Assembly (NCBI GenBank): GCA_021796225.1
Contig: JAJYOL010000004.1
Location: forward strand, 41,026-105,025
Length of the DNA stretch: 64,000 bases
Origin: Microcaldota archaeon
Lineage (GTDB): Archaea > Micrarchaeota > Micrarchaeia > Micrarchaeales > CABMGC01
Reading direction: 5' to 3'
In this document: positions 9,589 through 18,106 of the stretch, one piece after another
Layout: each line of letters opens with the position of its first letter
How positions within the stretch are numbered: the stretch's first letter is position 1
Translations under genes and position numbers: made by a program
The notes under the pieces: model-generated
Seen by the model: only the letters and a program-made list of their open reading frames with translations
The model's database searches: none
Told to the model about the DNA's origin: nothing

Positions 9589-10164
9589 GTAAACATGGCA
9601 AAAGGAAAGTTTAGGCTGAGACTGCAATCAGCTATGGAATATCTGATGACATACGGTTGGGCTATACTCATTATAGCTGTGGTTCTTGGAGTGCTCTACT
9701 CATTGGGGATATTCAACGGCAACACCGCCCTTGGAACGTCCTGCATATCCATTCCGGGATATCTGTGTGAGAATCCTTCAATGACGACCGCAGGCTTGCT
9801 GTCCTTCACATTCGGCCAGAATACCGGTACAACCGAGTATAACGTGGGCTTTGCGTGTGCTGAAACTTCAACGAGCACGGGCATGCCGAATTCGGGTGCT
9901 ACAAACCCTTGGGAATTCCCTTCATCAACAAGCGGTGCTGTAAGCGGAACGATCCCTGCGAATACTTATACGGCACTATCGGGAAGCCAGGTATCCATAA
10001 CTGGATTGGACTGCTATTCCGGTACTGGCTCTCTGTTCAACCCTGGTGCAGTAGGAACATCCTTCACGGGGAAACTGTGGCTTAACTACACAACATCGTC
10101 GGGAACGCCGAGCAGCAACTGGCTCACGAACCCTATCGGAACGTTGACGGTAAGAACCACATAA
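9589..10164 (+). CDS. Archaeal type IV pilin-like protein with class III signal peptide
   Basis: KFRLRLQSAMEYLMTYGWAILIIAVVLGVLYSLGIF; Ser/Thr/Gly-rich ectodomain. Confidence 0.8.
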   Translation, partial: VNMAKGKFRLRLQSAMEYLMTYGWAILIIAVVLGVLYSLGIFNGNTALGTSCISIPGYLCENPSMTTAGLLSFTFGQNTGTTEYNVGFACAETSTSTGMPNSGATNPWEFPSSTSGAVSGTIPANTYTALSGSQVSITGLDCYSGTGSLFNPGAVGTSFTGKLWLNYTTSSGTPSSNWLTNPIGTLTVRTT

Positions 10165-10173
10165 CTATAAAAT

Positions 10174-10212
10174 CCGCAAGGCAATAATTGGATATTTTCT
10201 ATTGCCTTGCGG
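10174..10212 (+). terminator. 13-bp perfect stem-loop plus T-rich tract after the pilin gene
   Basis: CCGCAAGGCAATA (10174-10186) / TATTGCCTTGCGG (10200-10212), followed by tctttcctttttt. Confidence 0.7.
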
Positions 10213-10320
10213 TCTTTCCTTTTTTAAAAATTTAATCAAATTCAGTGTGTACTTTTTTTCTGTTTTTCCAAAATCGCACGTAATCTTTAAATATCATGTA
10301 AAACCAATTTTCAATCGTTA

Positions 10321-10905
10321 ATGCCTTTTAACGTGTTGAGCGAAAGCATGACTATCCATCTGAGCAAAAGAAAATTCACGTTCGCGCAGACCCTGCGGCT
10401 TAATCATCTGCAGTTAGCATCCGCAAGGGAGGTCGATTCGCTTGCGATGCACGAGGAGCTGAAAGGGATATTCCGCACGGGGACGCTTGTCGCATATCCT
10501 GCTCCCGGAAAGGCACTCCCGAACGAAATCGTTTCGGACGGTTTATATTTCACGGTGCCGAGCGAATGCGTCGGCCTTGTAGATACCGCCATAATCGTCA
10601 CAGGCTATTCGCTCGATTTTGACGGAACGATAATTCCGAACAAGAACGGTTTTTCCATAATGACTGATTTCCCAAAGGAGAGCGGCTACTATTCAATGGG
10701 CAAAAACGGCATCACGGACGGCCATCCGTCGTCCAGCACTGACGGGAATGCAAGATACCTCTGGCGCAGCAACGGGGCATATGTCGGAGCTGTAATACGC
10801 AGCGGCATTCACGCAATAATCAATCCATTCGTAATAGGCATAGCGTCAGAGCATTCGGTTGCGCTTCCCGTAGCTTACAAGCCGCACGCGATCGCTTCGC
10901 AATGA
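10321..10905 (+). CDS. Hypothetical protein (194 aa)
   Basis: Long ORF with TATA-like upstream sequence; family not recognised. Confidence 0.55.
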   Translation: MPFNVLSESMTIHLSKRKFTFAQTLRLNHLQLASAREVDSLAMHEELKGIFRTGTLVAYPAPGKALPNEIVSDGLYFTVPSECVGLVDTAIIVTGYSLDFDGTIIPNKNGFSIMTDFPKESGYYSMGKNGITDGHPSSSTDGNARYLWRSNGAYVGAVIRSGIHAIINPFVIGIASEHSVALPVAYKPHAIASQ

Positions 10906-11065
10906 TCCGAATGCACACCGTGGGATATCCCATTTCTGTCCAAGCCTCTCCTGAATCCTTTCCATGTAGAATACCTTTTTATATGCGTCTTTGTATCAAT
11001 ATACTGCTTGCCGTCCTACGACAAAATTTGCATATGTCCTGCGGCAAAACCCATATGGTGGGATC

Positions 11066-12370
11066 ATGGTCGAACTTCACATATCCGAAGCAAAAAAAGC
11101 AGGAGAAAGCGTAACTATTAAAGGATGGATATACCGCAAGCGCGTAAGCGGCGGCATAGTCTTCATAATTCTTCGCGATATGTCCGGAGTCGTCCAGGCG
11201 GCGATAAAAAAAGACAGCGTTGACGAGGCTACATGGAAGGCCGCAGAAGCGACTACTATAGAATCGAGCGTGGAGCTCAGCGGAACGGTCGTTGAAGACA
11301 AACGCGCCCCTACCGGCTATGAGATAAAGGCGACAAGCCTGAAAAACGTTTCCGTATCCGAACCTTATCCAATAACGGAGTATCAGAGCACCGAGCTTCT
11401 TCTTGACAAGAGGCATCTGTGGCTTCGCAGCCAGTCGATGACTGCAGTAATGAAATTAAGATCGCATTTCTTCAGATACGCGCGCGAATTTCTCGACAAG
11501 CAGAAATTCTTTGAAGTAACCCCTCCCGTAATTACAAGTGCGGGCGGAGAAACAGGCGCAAACCTTTTCGAGGTCAATTATTTCGGCAAAAAAGCGTATC
11601 TTACTGAATCGTCGCAGCTTTACGCCGAAGCGATGATATATTCTCTAGAGCGCGTATATTCATTTGTTCCTTCATTCAGGGCGGAGAAATCCCGCACCAC
11701 AAAGCACCTTGCCGAATACTGGCATTTGGAGCCGGAGATGGCATATTACAACAATGAAATGAATATGGAACTTCAGGAAGGGCTGATAAGCCATATAGCG
11801 GAGAAGCTTGCGAAGGAGCATCAGGACGAATTGACCGTTTTGAATGTCGATCACAAGGCGCTAGGCAAGATCAAGCCTCCGTTCAAGCGCATAAGCTACG
11901 AAGACGCGATTAAAATACTCAATGAAAAGGGATTCAAGCTCAAATGGGGCGACGATCTCGGCGTTGAAGAAGAACGTGCAATCACCGCGGAGGAGGACAA
12001 GCCGATATTCATATGCAATTGGCCTAAGGAAATAAAGCCTTTCTACATGCCGATAAATCCGAAGGATCCGCGTACTGTTGTCTGTTCGGACATGCAGGCA
12101 CCGCACGGTCACGGCGAAATAATCGGCGGAAGCGAAAGAATCTGGAAGTACGACGAGCTGGTCGAAAGGATGCACGAAGTGGAAAAGCTGAAGGACGTGA
12201 AATTCAACATGGATAATTACAGCTGGTGGATAGATCTCAGGCGCTACGGTTCTGTACCGCATTCGGGTTTCGGGATGGGCATGGAGCGCGTCATAAAGTG
12301 GATGCTCAACCTTGACCACATACGCGATGCGATTCCGTTTCCAAGAATGGCAAACAGACTTGAACCGTAA
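11066..12370 (+). CDS. asnS: Asparaginyl-tRNA synthetase
   Basis: OB-fold N-terminus; class II core FVPSFRAEKSRTTKHLAEYWHLEPEMAY; GFGMGMERVIKWML. Confidence 0.9.
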   Translation: MVELHISEAKKAGESVTIKGWIYRKRVSGGIVFIILRDMSGVVQAAIKKDSVDEATWKAAEATTIESSVELSGTVVEDKRAPTGYEIKATSLKNVSVSEPYPITEYQSTELLLDKRHLWLRSQSMTAVMKLRSHFFRYAREFLDKQKFFEVTPPVITSAGGETGANLFEVNYFGKKAYLTESSQLYAEAMIYSLERVYSFVPSFRAEKSRTTKHLAEYWHLEPEMAYYNNEMNMELQEGLISHIAEKLAKEHQDELTVLNVDHKALGKIKPPFKRISYEDAIKILNEKGFKLKWGDDLGVEEERAITAEEDKPIFICNWPKEIKPFYMPINPKDPRTVVCSDMQAPHGHGEIIGGSERIWKYDELVERMHEVEKLKDVKFNMDNYSWWIDLRRYGSVPHSGFGMGMERVIKWMLNLDHIRDAIPFPRMANRLEP

Positions 12371-12441
12371 TCGTTTCCGGTATTGCAAAAACCCAGAAAA
12401 CCTATTTAAATCTGCAATTCTATTGGTAAATAAGTGATTAT

Positions 12442-13203
12442 ATGAGTGAAAATGCCACTTCGAGCGGAGCAATAGTCGTCATATCCTGCATGGACAGAAG
12501 GCTTGTAAATACGCTTAAACCGTTTGAAAATACCGGAGAAACGCTTGCACAGAAAATCGATACGCTTTCAAAAATCTTCAAGACACACGGAACGACCTTC
12601 AACAAACTGAAAGAGCTGCTTTCGGAAACGCAGGGCAAGAATGTCATAATACTTTCCAATGCCGGAACAAACGTAAACGGCTTGTCAAATACATTGCAGG
12701 AAATATCCTCCAAAAATAATGGGATAGAACGCATAATACTGGTAACGCATACGGACTGCGGAGGCATGTCGATAGTCACGAAAGGACTTGTAGAAGGCGC
12801 TACGGAAAGCAGCGACAAATTCTTCAAACATCTCGGCGGTTCCGCTTATTCATCCGCATATCACAAAGGCGACTTGATCGAAACGGTACGAGCGACCGTG
12901 GAAAAGATGAATGCCGAGATCCAAAAAACACACGCGCTAAAATTCTCCAACAACGTCGTCGCGGTGCATATAGACGTCAAGGATCTTGCATTGAAGGAGG
13001 AAGGACATGAACATGTTCTCGTGTGCGCCCTTCCTGGAACATACGGCGCAAATTTCGAAGGGACACCGCGCGACCAGACTTACGGCGTAGTCGGAAATGT
13101 GCGTGATACCGTGCAAGACGTACGCATTGCAACCGACGTTCTGGGGATGAAAAAAGTTCTTGATTTCACCAGTAAAAACACCGGTAAAAAACTGAAAACG
13201 TAA
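12442..13203 (+). CDS. Divergent beta-class carbonic anhydrase-like protein
   Basis: SCMDRR (CxDxR), SNAG, and HTDCGGM (HxxC) in the beta-CA order. Confidence 0.6.
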   Translation: MSENATSSGAIVVISCMDRRLVNTLKPFENTGETLAQKIDTLSKIFKTHGTTFNKLKELLSETQGKNVIILSNAGTNVNGLSNTLQEISSKNNGIERIILVTHTDCGGMSIVTKGLVEGATESSDKFFKHLGGSAYSSAYHKGDLIETVRATVEKMNAEIQKTHALKFSNNVVAVHIDVKDLALKEEGHEHVLVCALPGTYGANFEGTPRDQTYGVVGNVRDTVQDVRIATDVLGMKKVLDFTSKNTGKKLKT

Positions 13204-13212
13204 TTACTTCGA

Positions 13213-14361
13213 TTATGCGAATGCCAGAAGGCCGCAGCATATTACGGCGATTACGCTGGCCCAGAATGCCAATCTTCCGAATCCCGACAGGCGGTGCTTT
13301 CCCATAAGTTTTCCGTTTTGTGCCAGCACGCCCATTGCTATTACCGGACCTATCAATATGAACACCAACGCAACCATTAGCGTAAGAACTAGTCCTATGA
13401 GATCGCTGAAGAAAAAGGGCAGCACAACCGCAGGCAGCGTTTCAATTATGTATATTTTGAACCATGTATTGTCCTTGATGTTCAACGCTTCGACTATGCC
13501 CCACGAACTTGCCAGCGATATTACAACAAGTGCGAGAAATCCTGCTGCGATAATACCCACTGCAAAAAGGTAAGGCGCATAAGCTCCGCCTATTCCTGTT
13601 ATGGCCGCTGTAAGTTCGCCCGAACTGTTTATCAGCGTCGAATGGTTTAATCCTACGCTTGCAAGCACTACTGCAACCATTATCACTTCGCTGAACACGG
13701 CACCGACAAACGTCTCTATTCTCGAGGCCTTTACCGAATGATATTTTTTCTTCGCAGTCGCAGATGTCTGATAAAAGAGCATGAACGGCATTATTACCGC
13801 ACCGACGTTTGCCGCTACGAGGAATAAGAATTCCCTATTTACTCCAGAAGGAAACAGCGGATATCCTTGCAATCCTTTTCCCATAAAAACAATGTATGAA
13901 AATACGAGAACAAGCGATACCGCAAGCAGATACCGTTCCGCTTTTTCATATTCCTTCTTGAATACTACGGCAACATGCGCCAAATATATCAGAGGGAGTG
14001 AGATTACCGGCGATATGCCTATTATTTTCAAACCTACCGCGATGGCCGCATACTCGGCAACGTAACTGAGGAAATCCGTTATTGCCATCGGAAAACTCAG
14101 TGCGATTGAAAGCCTTTTTGAAAAGTTTTCCCTTATCAGTTCGCCCAGTCCTTTTTTCGTTGCCGCTCCGACTCTTCCTGCGACTTCCATTATGAAATAC
14201 AACGGTATTATGAGTGCGAGAAGTATGACTATGAATTCGTATTTGAATGCGGCACCGCTCTGCATTGCGGTTATCACGCTTGCGGCATCGACATCCGCCA
14301 TCATGACAAGCCATGCCGGTCCGAAAACCTTTCTCAAATCCGAAATACTTTCTTTTAACAT
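13213..14361 (-). CDS. NRAMP-family divalent metal transporter-like protein
   Basis: GPAWLVMMADVDAASVITAMQSGA TM1 region and GAVIMPFML TM6 region. Confidence 0.75.
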   Translation of the reverse strand: MLKESISDLRKVFGPAWLVMMADVDAASVITAMQSGAAFKYEFIVILLALIIPLYFIMEVAGRVGAATKKGLGELIRENFSKRLSIALSFPMAITDFLSYVAEYAAIAVGLKIIGISPVISLPLIYLAHVAVVFKKEYEKAERYLLAVSLVLVFSYIVFMGKGLQGYPLFPSGVNREFLFLVAANVGAVIMPFMLFYQTSATAKKKYHSVKASRIETFVGAVFSEVIMVAVVLASVGLNHSTLINSSGELTAAITGIGGAYAPYLFAVGIIAAGFLALVVISLASSWGIVEALNIKDNTWFKIYIIETLPAVVLPFFFSDLIGLVLTLMVALVFILIGPVIAMGVLAQNGKLMGKHRLSGFGRLAFWASVIAVICCGLLAFA

Positions 14362-14454
14362 CTGAACACAATCTTATAACTCGGTTATACACCATACATT
14401 CATAATTCTTTTGCCATACGCCATGAAAAATTCGTATCGTATCCGATACACGCA

Positions 14455-14952
14455 TCAGTCGGTACTACGTCTCATTATCTTTTTAAGAGGTCCTACCTGC
14501 ATGCCTCTTTCCTTATCGTTACCATTATTTACACAGACGTATGCCACTCTGGCCGTTTCAAACAGCCCTGTATCAATACGCGCATCGATATCCAATCCTC
14601 TGGCCGCGTCATCCAAATCCACGGCGACATATCCCGTACCTGAAAAATGATATGATTTTTCTTCGGAATTGAAACCATCCAGATCCTCCATGCGCGTCAA
14701 TTCGCCGTTGCTATTTATGCGATAAGCTCCACGCGTCAGCAATCCTTTCTGCGCAATCCACGCCGGGCCTTTTTCATGCAGTTCCTCTCTGAATTTTTCG
14801 TCGTTTCTGTATTTCAAAACAACATCTTCAAGATTTGCCTGTCTGTATCCATGAGGCACCGCATTTATAGCGTCTGTAGGCGAAACAAGCTTTTCGGAAA
14901 GAAATACCGACAAAATTTTTTCATTTCTTTTATCCATGCGCTTCTTCTCCAT
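14455..14952 (-). CDS. Hypothetical protein (start at internal MEKKRMDKR; longer ORF runs into the tRNA)
   Basis: ORF coding outside the tRNA. Confidence 0.5.
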   Translation of the reverse strand: MEKKRMDKRNEKILSVFLSEKLVSPTDAINAVPHGYRQANLEDVVLKYRNDEKFREELHEKGPAWIAQKGLLTRGAYRINSNGELTRMEDLDGFNSEEKSYHFSGTGYVAVDLDDAARGLDIDARIDTGLFETARVAYVCVNNGNDKERGMQVGPLKKIMRRSTD

Positions 14953-14988
14953 CAAATCCCCTCTTCGGTTATCCTGTAAAATAAATGA

Positions 14989-15063
14989 CGGGCATGACGG
15001 GATTTGAACCCGCAACCAACGGCTCCGCAAGCCGACATGCTATCCAAGTTACACCACATGCCC
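14989..15063 (-). tRNA. tRNA-Arg(GCG), no intron
   Basis: Minus strand: gggcatg-...-tcggc ttGCGga gccgt-tggtt-gcggg ttcaaat cccgt-catgccc-g; cloverleaf closes; 75 nt. Confidence 0.88.
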
Positions 15064-15267
15064 AAATGTGTTCCTGTATATCTGTTAATTGTACCTTAAT
15101 TATTATATTATAGTGCTTCACTTCGGACAGTGACAATTTTTCCGACGTTAATATTTTTGCAGACTTTGAAAAATCCCCTATTCCTGCGTCGTCTACGTAT
15201 ATTTTACTGACGGAAGATTCCGAATAGGTATAAAAAGATATCTGTTATATGTATATCTGGTGAACAA

Positions 15268-15516
15268 ATGGCTGAAAGAGTTGTTGACGAAAGAATAGAC
15301 AGGGAAGACGGATATCTGTACTTCCTAGGAAAGGATGGATATGCGTGGAGAACCCCTATGAAGAACAACCCAAGAGGAAGAAAGTCGAAGGTTGGCTCTG
15401 AAAAGGTCTCCAGGGAAGATGGGTATCTTTACTTCGTAGACAAGAGTGGCTACGTTGCAAGGACAAAGATGAACAGAAAGGGAAGAGTAGCTGCAAAGAG
15501 AAGAAAGAGAAGATAA
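15268..15516 (+). CDS. 82-aa basic protein with two EDGYLYF repeats
   Basis: REDGYLYFLGKDGYAWRTPMKNN / REDGYLYFVDKSGYVARTKMNRK; GGTGA SD-like element upstream. Confidence 0.65.
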   Translation: MAERVVDERIDREDGYLYFLGKDGYAWRTPMKNNPRGRKSKVGSEKVSREDGYLYFVDKSGYVARTKMNRKGRVAAKRRKRR

Positions 15517-15553
15517 CCTTTCAAGGTTATCTATCCGAGTTTGTCTTTATCAG

Positions 15554-15597
15554 GCCTGATCGCGGTGTCTTACTCGGGACACGAATCCGGCAGGCCG
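15554..15597. other. Two-tier stem-loop (possible small RNA or 3' structure)
   Basis: GGCCTG(15554-15559)/CAGGCC(15592-15597) outer stem; GTGTC(15566-15570)/GACAC(15579-15583) inner stem. Confidence 0.3.
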
Positions 15598-15660
15598 CTT
15601 ATTTTCAAGCACAAAAACGTACAATAACCTTAAAACTACAACGTATTCATGTTATATTGT

Positions 15661-16257
15661 ATGGAAACGCAAGCTCCTGAAAAAATGGAATCACTTGAGA
15701 GGTACAACAGACTTTATCTCGAGATAATAAACCGCTATAAGGACTACATAGAGGAACGCGAAAATCTTTACGTCGCGGAACTGCCAAAGCTTGTAACTCC
15801 TGAAAACGAAGCTGTATCGTCATTTGCAAATTCCATAAAGGAAACTTTTCAAGGCTATGAATACGAATCGAATTTCAAGGAGGCTGCACTTAAAGCATTC
15901 GATTACGTGAACAATTCGATATCCGTAGTAGCTACGCCAATACAATTCTGGCTGATGCCTGAAGAAACGCTTTCTTTGAAATGCGGGGATCATTTTGACC
16001 GGGCGGTTCTTCTTTGCAGTATGCTCATAGCGCTTGGCAATCCTTCGTCAAAAATCGCGATAATCACAAAGGAAAATTACAGGGCAATACTCGTATGCTG
16101 CGAGCTAAACGACAAAATACTATACATGGATATAGAAGGAAGGAAGAGCGGCGAGTATGCGAGCAAGGATGATCTTCTGCACGGTTACGGCGCCGATACG
16201 GACGACGAAACGGCCGCTTACGAATTCAATGACAAAATGTACGTTGACCTTGCATGA
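15661..16257 (+). CDS. Transglutaminase-like domain protein
   Basis: QFWLMPEETLSLKCGDHFDRAVLLCSMLIALGNPSSKIAII resembles the Cys-loop of transglutaminase-like proteins. Confidence 0.5.
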   Translation: METQAPEKMESLERYNRLYLEIINRYKDYIEERENLYVAELPKLVTPENEAVSSFANSIKETFQGYEYESNFKEAALKAFDYVNNSISVVATPIQFWLMPEETLSLKCGDHFDRAVLLCSMLIALGNPSSKIAIITKENYRAILVCCELNDKILYMDIEGRKSGEYASKDDLLHGYGADTDDETAAYEFNDKMYVDLA

Positions 16258-16263
16258 ACTTAA

Positions 16264-16392
16264 TCATGCGTGCCCGCGTTTTCTGTGAAGCTTGAATCTC
16301 TTCCTTGCTGTCTTTTTGAGCCTTGCATGCTTCGCTATCTTTCTGTGCGCCTTTCCAACTCTTCTTGTCTTTTTGCTAACGGTTCTCTGCAT
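16264..16392 (-). CDS. 42-aa highly basic small protein, absent from ORF track
   Basis: MQRTVSKKTRRVGKAHRKIAKHARLKKTARKRFKLHRKRGHA, ATG to TGA on minus strand. Confidence 0.55.
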   Translation of the reverse strand: MQRTVSKKTRRVGKAHRKIAKHARLKKTARKRFKLHRKRGHA

Positions 16393-16510
16393 TTGAATAC
16401 CTCAATGTTCCGATTGCAGCGCATATGCGCCTGATCGTAAAGTACCATACAAATATTATCAGATAAATATAAAATATGCTATGCGATTCGGAATTTTTCA
16501 GCATGTCTGT

Positions 16511-17569
16511 TTACATCCATCCGCCTATGCCTTTCTGGCCTTTTGCACTCTTGAATTTGTTAAATCTCTCCGAATATTTCTTGACACGCTCTTCCGAGAA
16601 TCCATGTTCCCTGCACATGAAGTTGACAAGTTTATCCTCGTTGAATGTAAATCTCTTCGATATGTCATTGAAATCCGACATGCTTATTTTCGCAACTTCC
16701 GGTTTTAGGAACACATCCTCGACTTCCTGCGGATCAGCATCGAATTCCAGATTGTATTTTTCCTTCACGTGTTTTGTTATCTTTTCCAGGCTGTCAAACG
16801 TTTTCACTATCTTGAGCGCGGTCATCGGCCCGACGCCTCGTATTCCTGAATTGAAATCCGTTCCTATGAGGATGCCCATCCATATCAACTGCTTCTGCGT
16901 TATGTCGAATTTCGTCAGCAGGTCCTTGAGGATTATCCTCTCCAGTTCCACGTTCACATAAACATTTCTTCCTTGGAGCTTGCGCCTTCCGCTGAACGCA
17001 AAATTCCTTATCACTATTTCTGCACCGAACAGGAACGAATCATAATCTTGACTCGCCGAAGCATACACCAATCCGTCTCTTGCCATCTGCGCAGCCTGCG
17101 CTTCCCCTTCCCCCGGAGCCTGTATGTACGGGATGCCCATGTATTCAAGGAGTTCCTTTGCGCTGTCTATTATCTCCTTATTGATTTTGGTGCTGACCAT
17201 TGCGTAAGTTCTCGCTTCCTCAAGCATTCCTTCCCTTTTGGCTTCTTCCCACTTCTCATGCGCTTCGTTGCGCCTGTTGGCCCGTGCCTGCAGTGTTCGT
17301 TCCTTCAATGCCGGAGGTATTCCGTCAAAAACGTATATCGGAGTTATTCCATAGTCCATGAAATTCGACGACCTATAGAGAAGCCCTGACAGGTGGCTGG
17401 TCACCCTCCCCTTCTCATCCTTCAACGGCGTGCCGTCAGGCTGCCTTATTATCGAAAGGAATTGGTATATCGTATTGAATGCGTCTATCGCTATGGTTTT
17501 TCCTGTAAGGTCCTTGAAGTCAATTTTCTCCTTGACCTCGGCTATCAGCTTGCTTATGTCAACTGCCAA
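16511..17569 (-). CDS. fen: Flap endonuclease 1
   Basis: IAIDAFNTIYQFLS, YVFDG, APGEGEAQAAQMA, ASQDYDSFLFG, IGTDFNSGIRGVGP; C-terminal PIP-like QKGIGGWM. Confidence 0.95.
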   Translation of the reverse strand: MAVDISKLIAEVKEKIDFKDLTGKTIAIDAFNTIYQFLSIIRQPDGTPLKDEKGRVTSHLSGLLYRSSNFMDYGITPIYVFDGIPPALKERTLQARANRRNEAHEKWEEAKREGMLEEARTYAMVSTKINKEIIDSAKELLEYMGIPYIQAPGEGEAQAAQMARDGLVYASASQDYDSFLFGAEIVIRNFAFSGRRKLQGRNVYVNVELERIILKDLLTKFDITQKQLIWMGILIGTDFNSGIRGVGPMTALKIVKTFDSLEKITKHVKEKYNLEFDADPQEVEDVFLKPEVAKISMSDFNDISKRFTFNEDKLVNFMCREHGFSEERVKKYSERFNKFKSAKGQKGIGGWM

Positions 17570-17588
17570 ATCTTTTCACCTCCTGGTT

Positions 17589-18047
17589 TCACTTTTTCTC
17601 CTTTCTTATTGCCATGTCGCCAAGCGTGAGGGGCTCGTTGTGCCTTGGCGGTGCCCTGCTTCGTTCTTCCTTGATTTCCTGCGTAAGCCGCACGTTCAAT
17701 TCCCTTTCAAGCTTCTTCACGAGTTTGTCGTCGGGAGGGAGCTTTTGGTTTTCCACTCTTATCAATACGCTTTCCTTCTCATTTATCCTTTCCGCAAGCA
17801 CTTTGGTGGTCAAGCCCATGGAAGACATCGCATTGCGGATTCTTTTCCCATAATCTGAGACAACTTCGTATTCCTCCGCACTTTTCTTTTCCTGCATGTG
17901 GGAAGGTCTGCTCTTTACCTGCTCTTCGATTACCTCTATGGGGGTTTTGCCCTTTGCGCATCTGGCACATAAGTTCATGATCGCGTTTTCAATTTTTACG
18001 ACATACACAGTGCTGATCTGCCTGCCGCATATTTCACAATCTTCCAT
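17589..18047 (-). CDS. aMBF1-like multiprotein bridging factor (Zn ribbon plus HTH)
   Basis: MEDCEICGR...NLCARCAKG then DYGKRIRNAMSSMGLTTKVLAERINEKESVLIRVENQKL. Confidence 0.85.
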   Translation of the reverse strand: MEDCEICGRQISTVYVVKIENAIMNLCARCAKGKTPIEVIEEQVKSRPSHMQEKKSAEEYEVVSDYGKRIRNAMSSMGLTTKVLAERINEKESVLIRVENQKLPPDDKLVKKLERELNVRLTQEIKEERSRAPPRHNEPLTLGDMAIRKEKK

Positions 18048-18106
18048 AAAATCCCCTTTTACCAATAGTTATATAACATGATAGAAATAAAAGCTAACTG
18101 CATATT

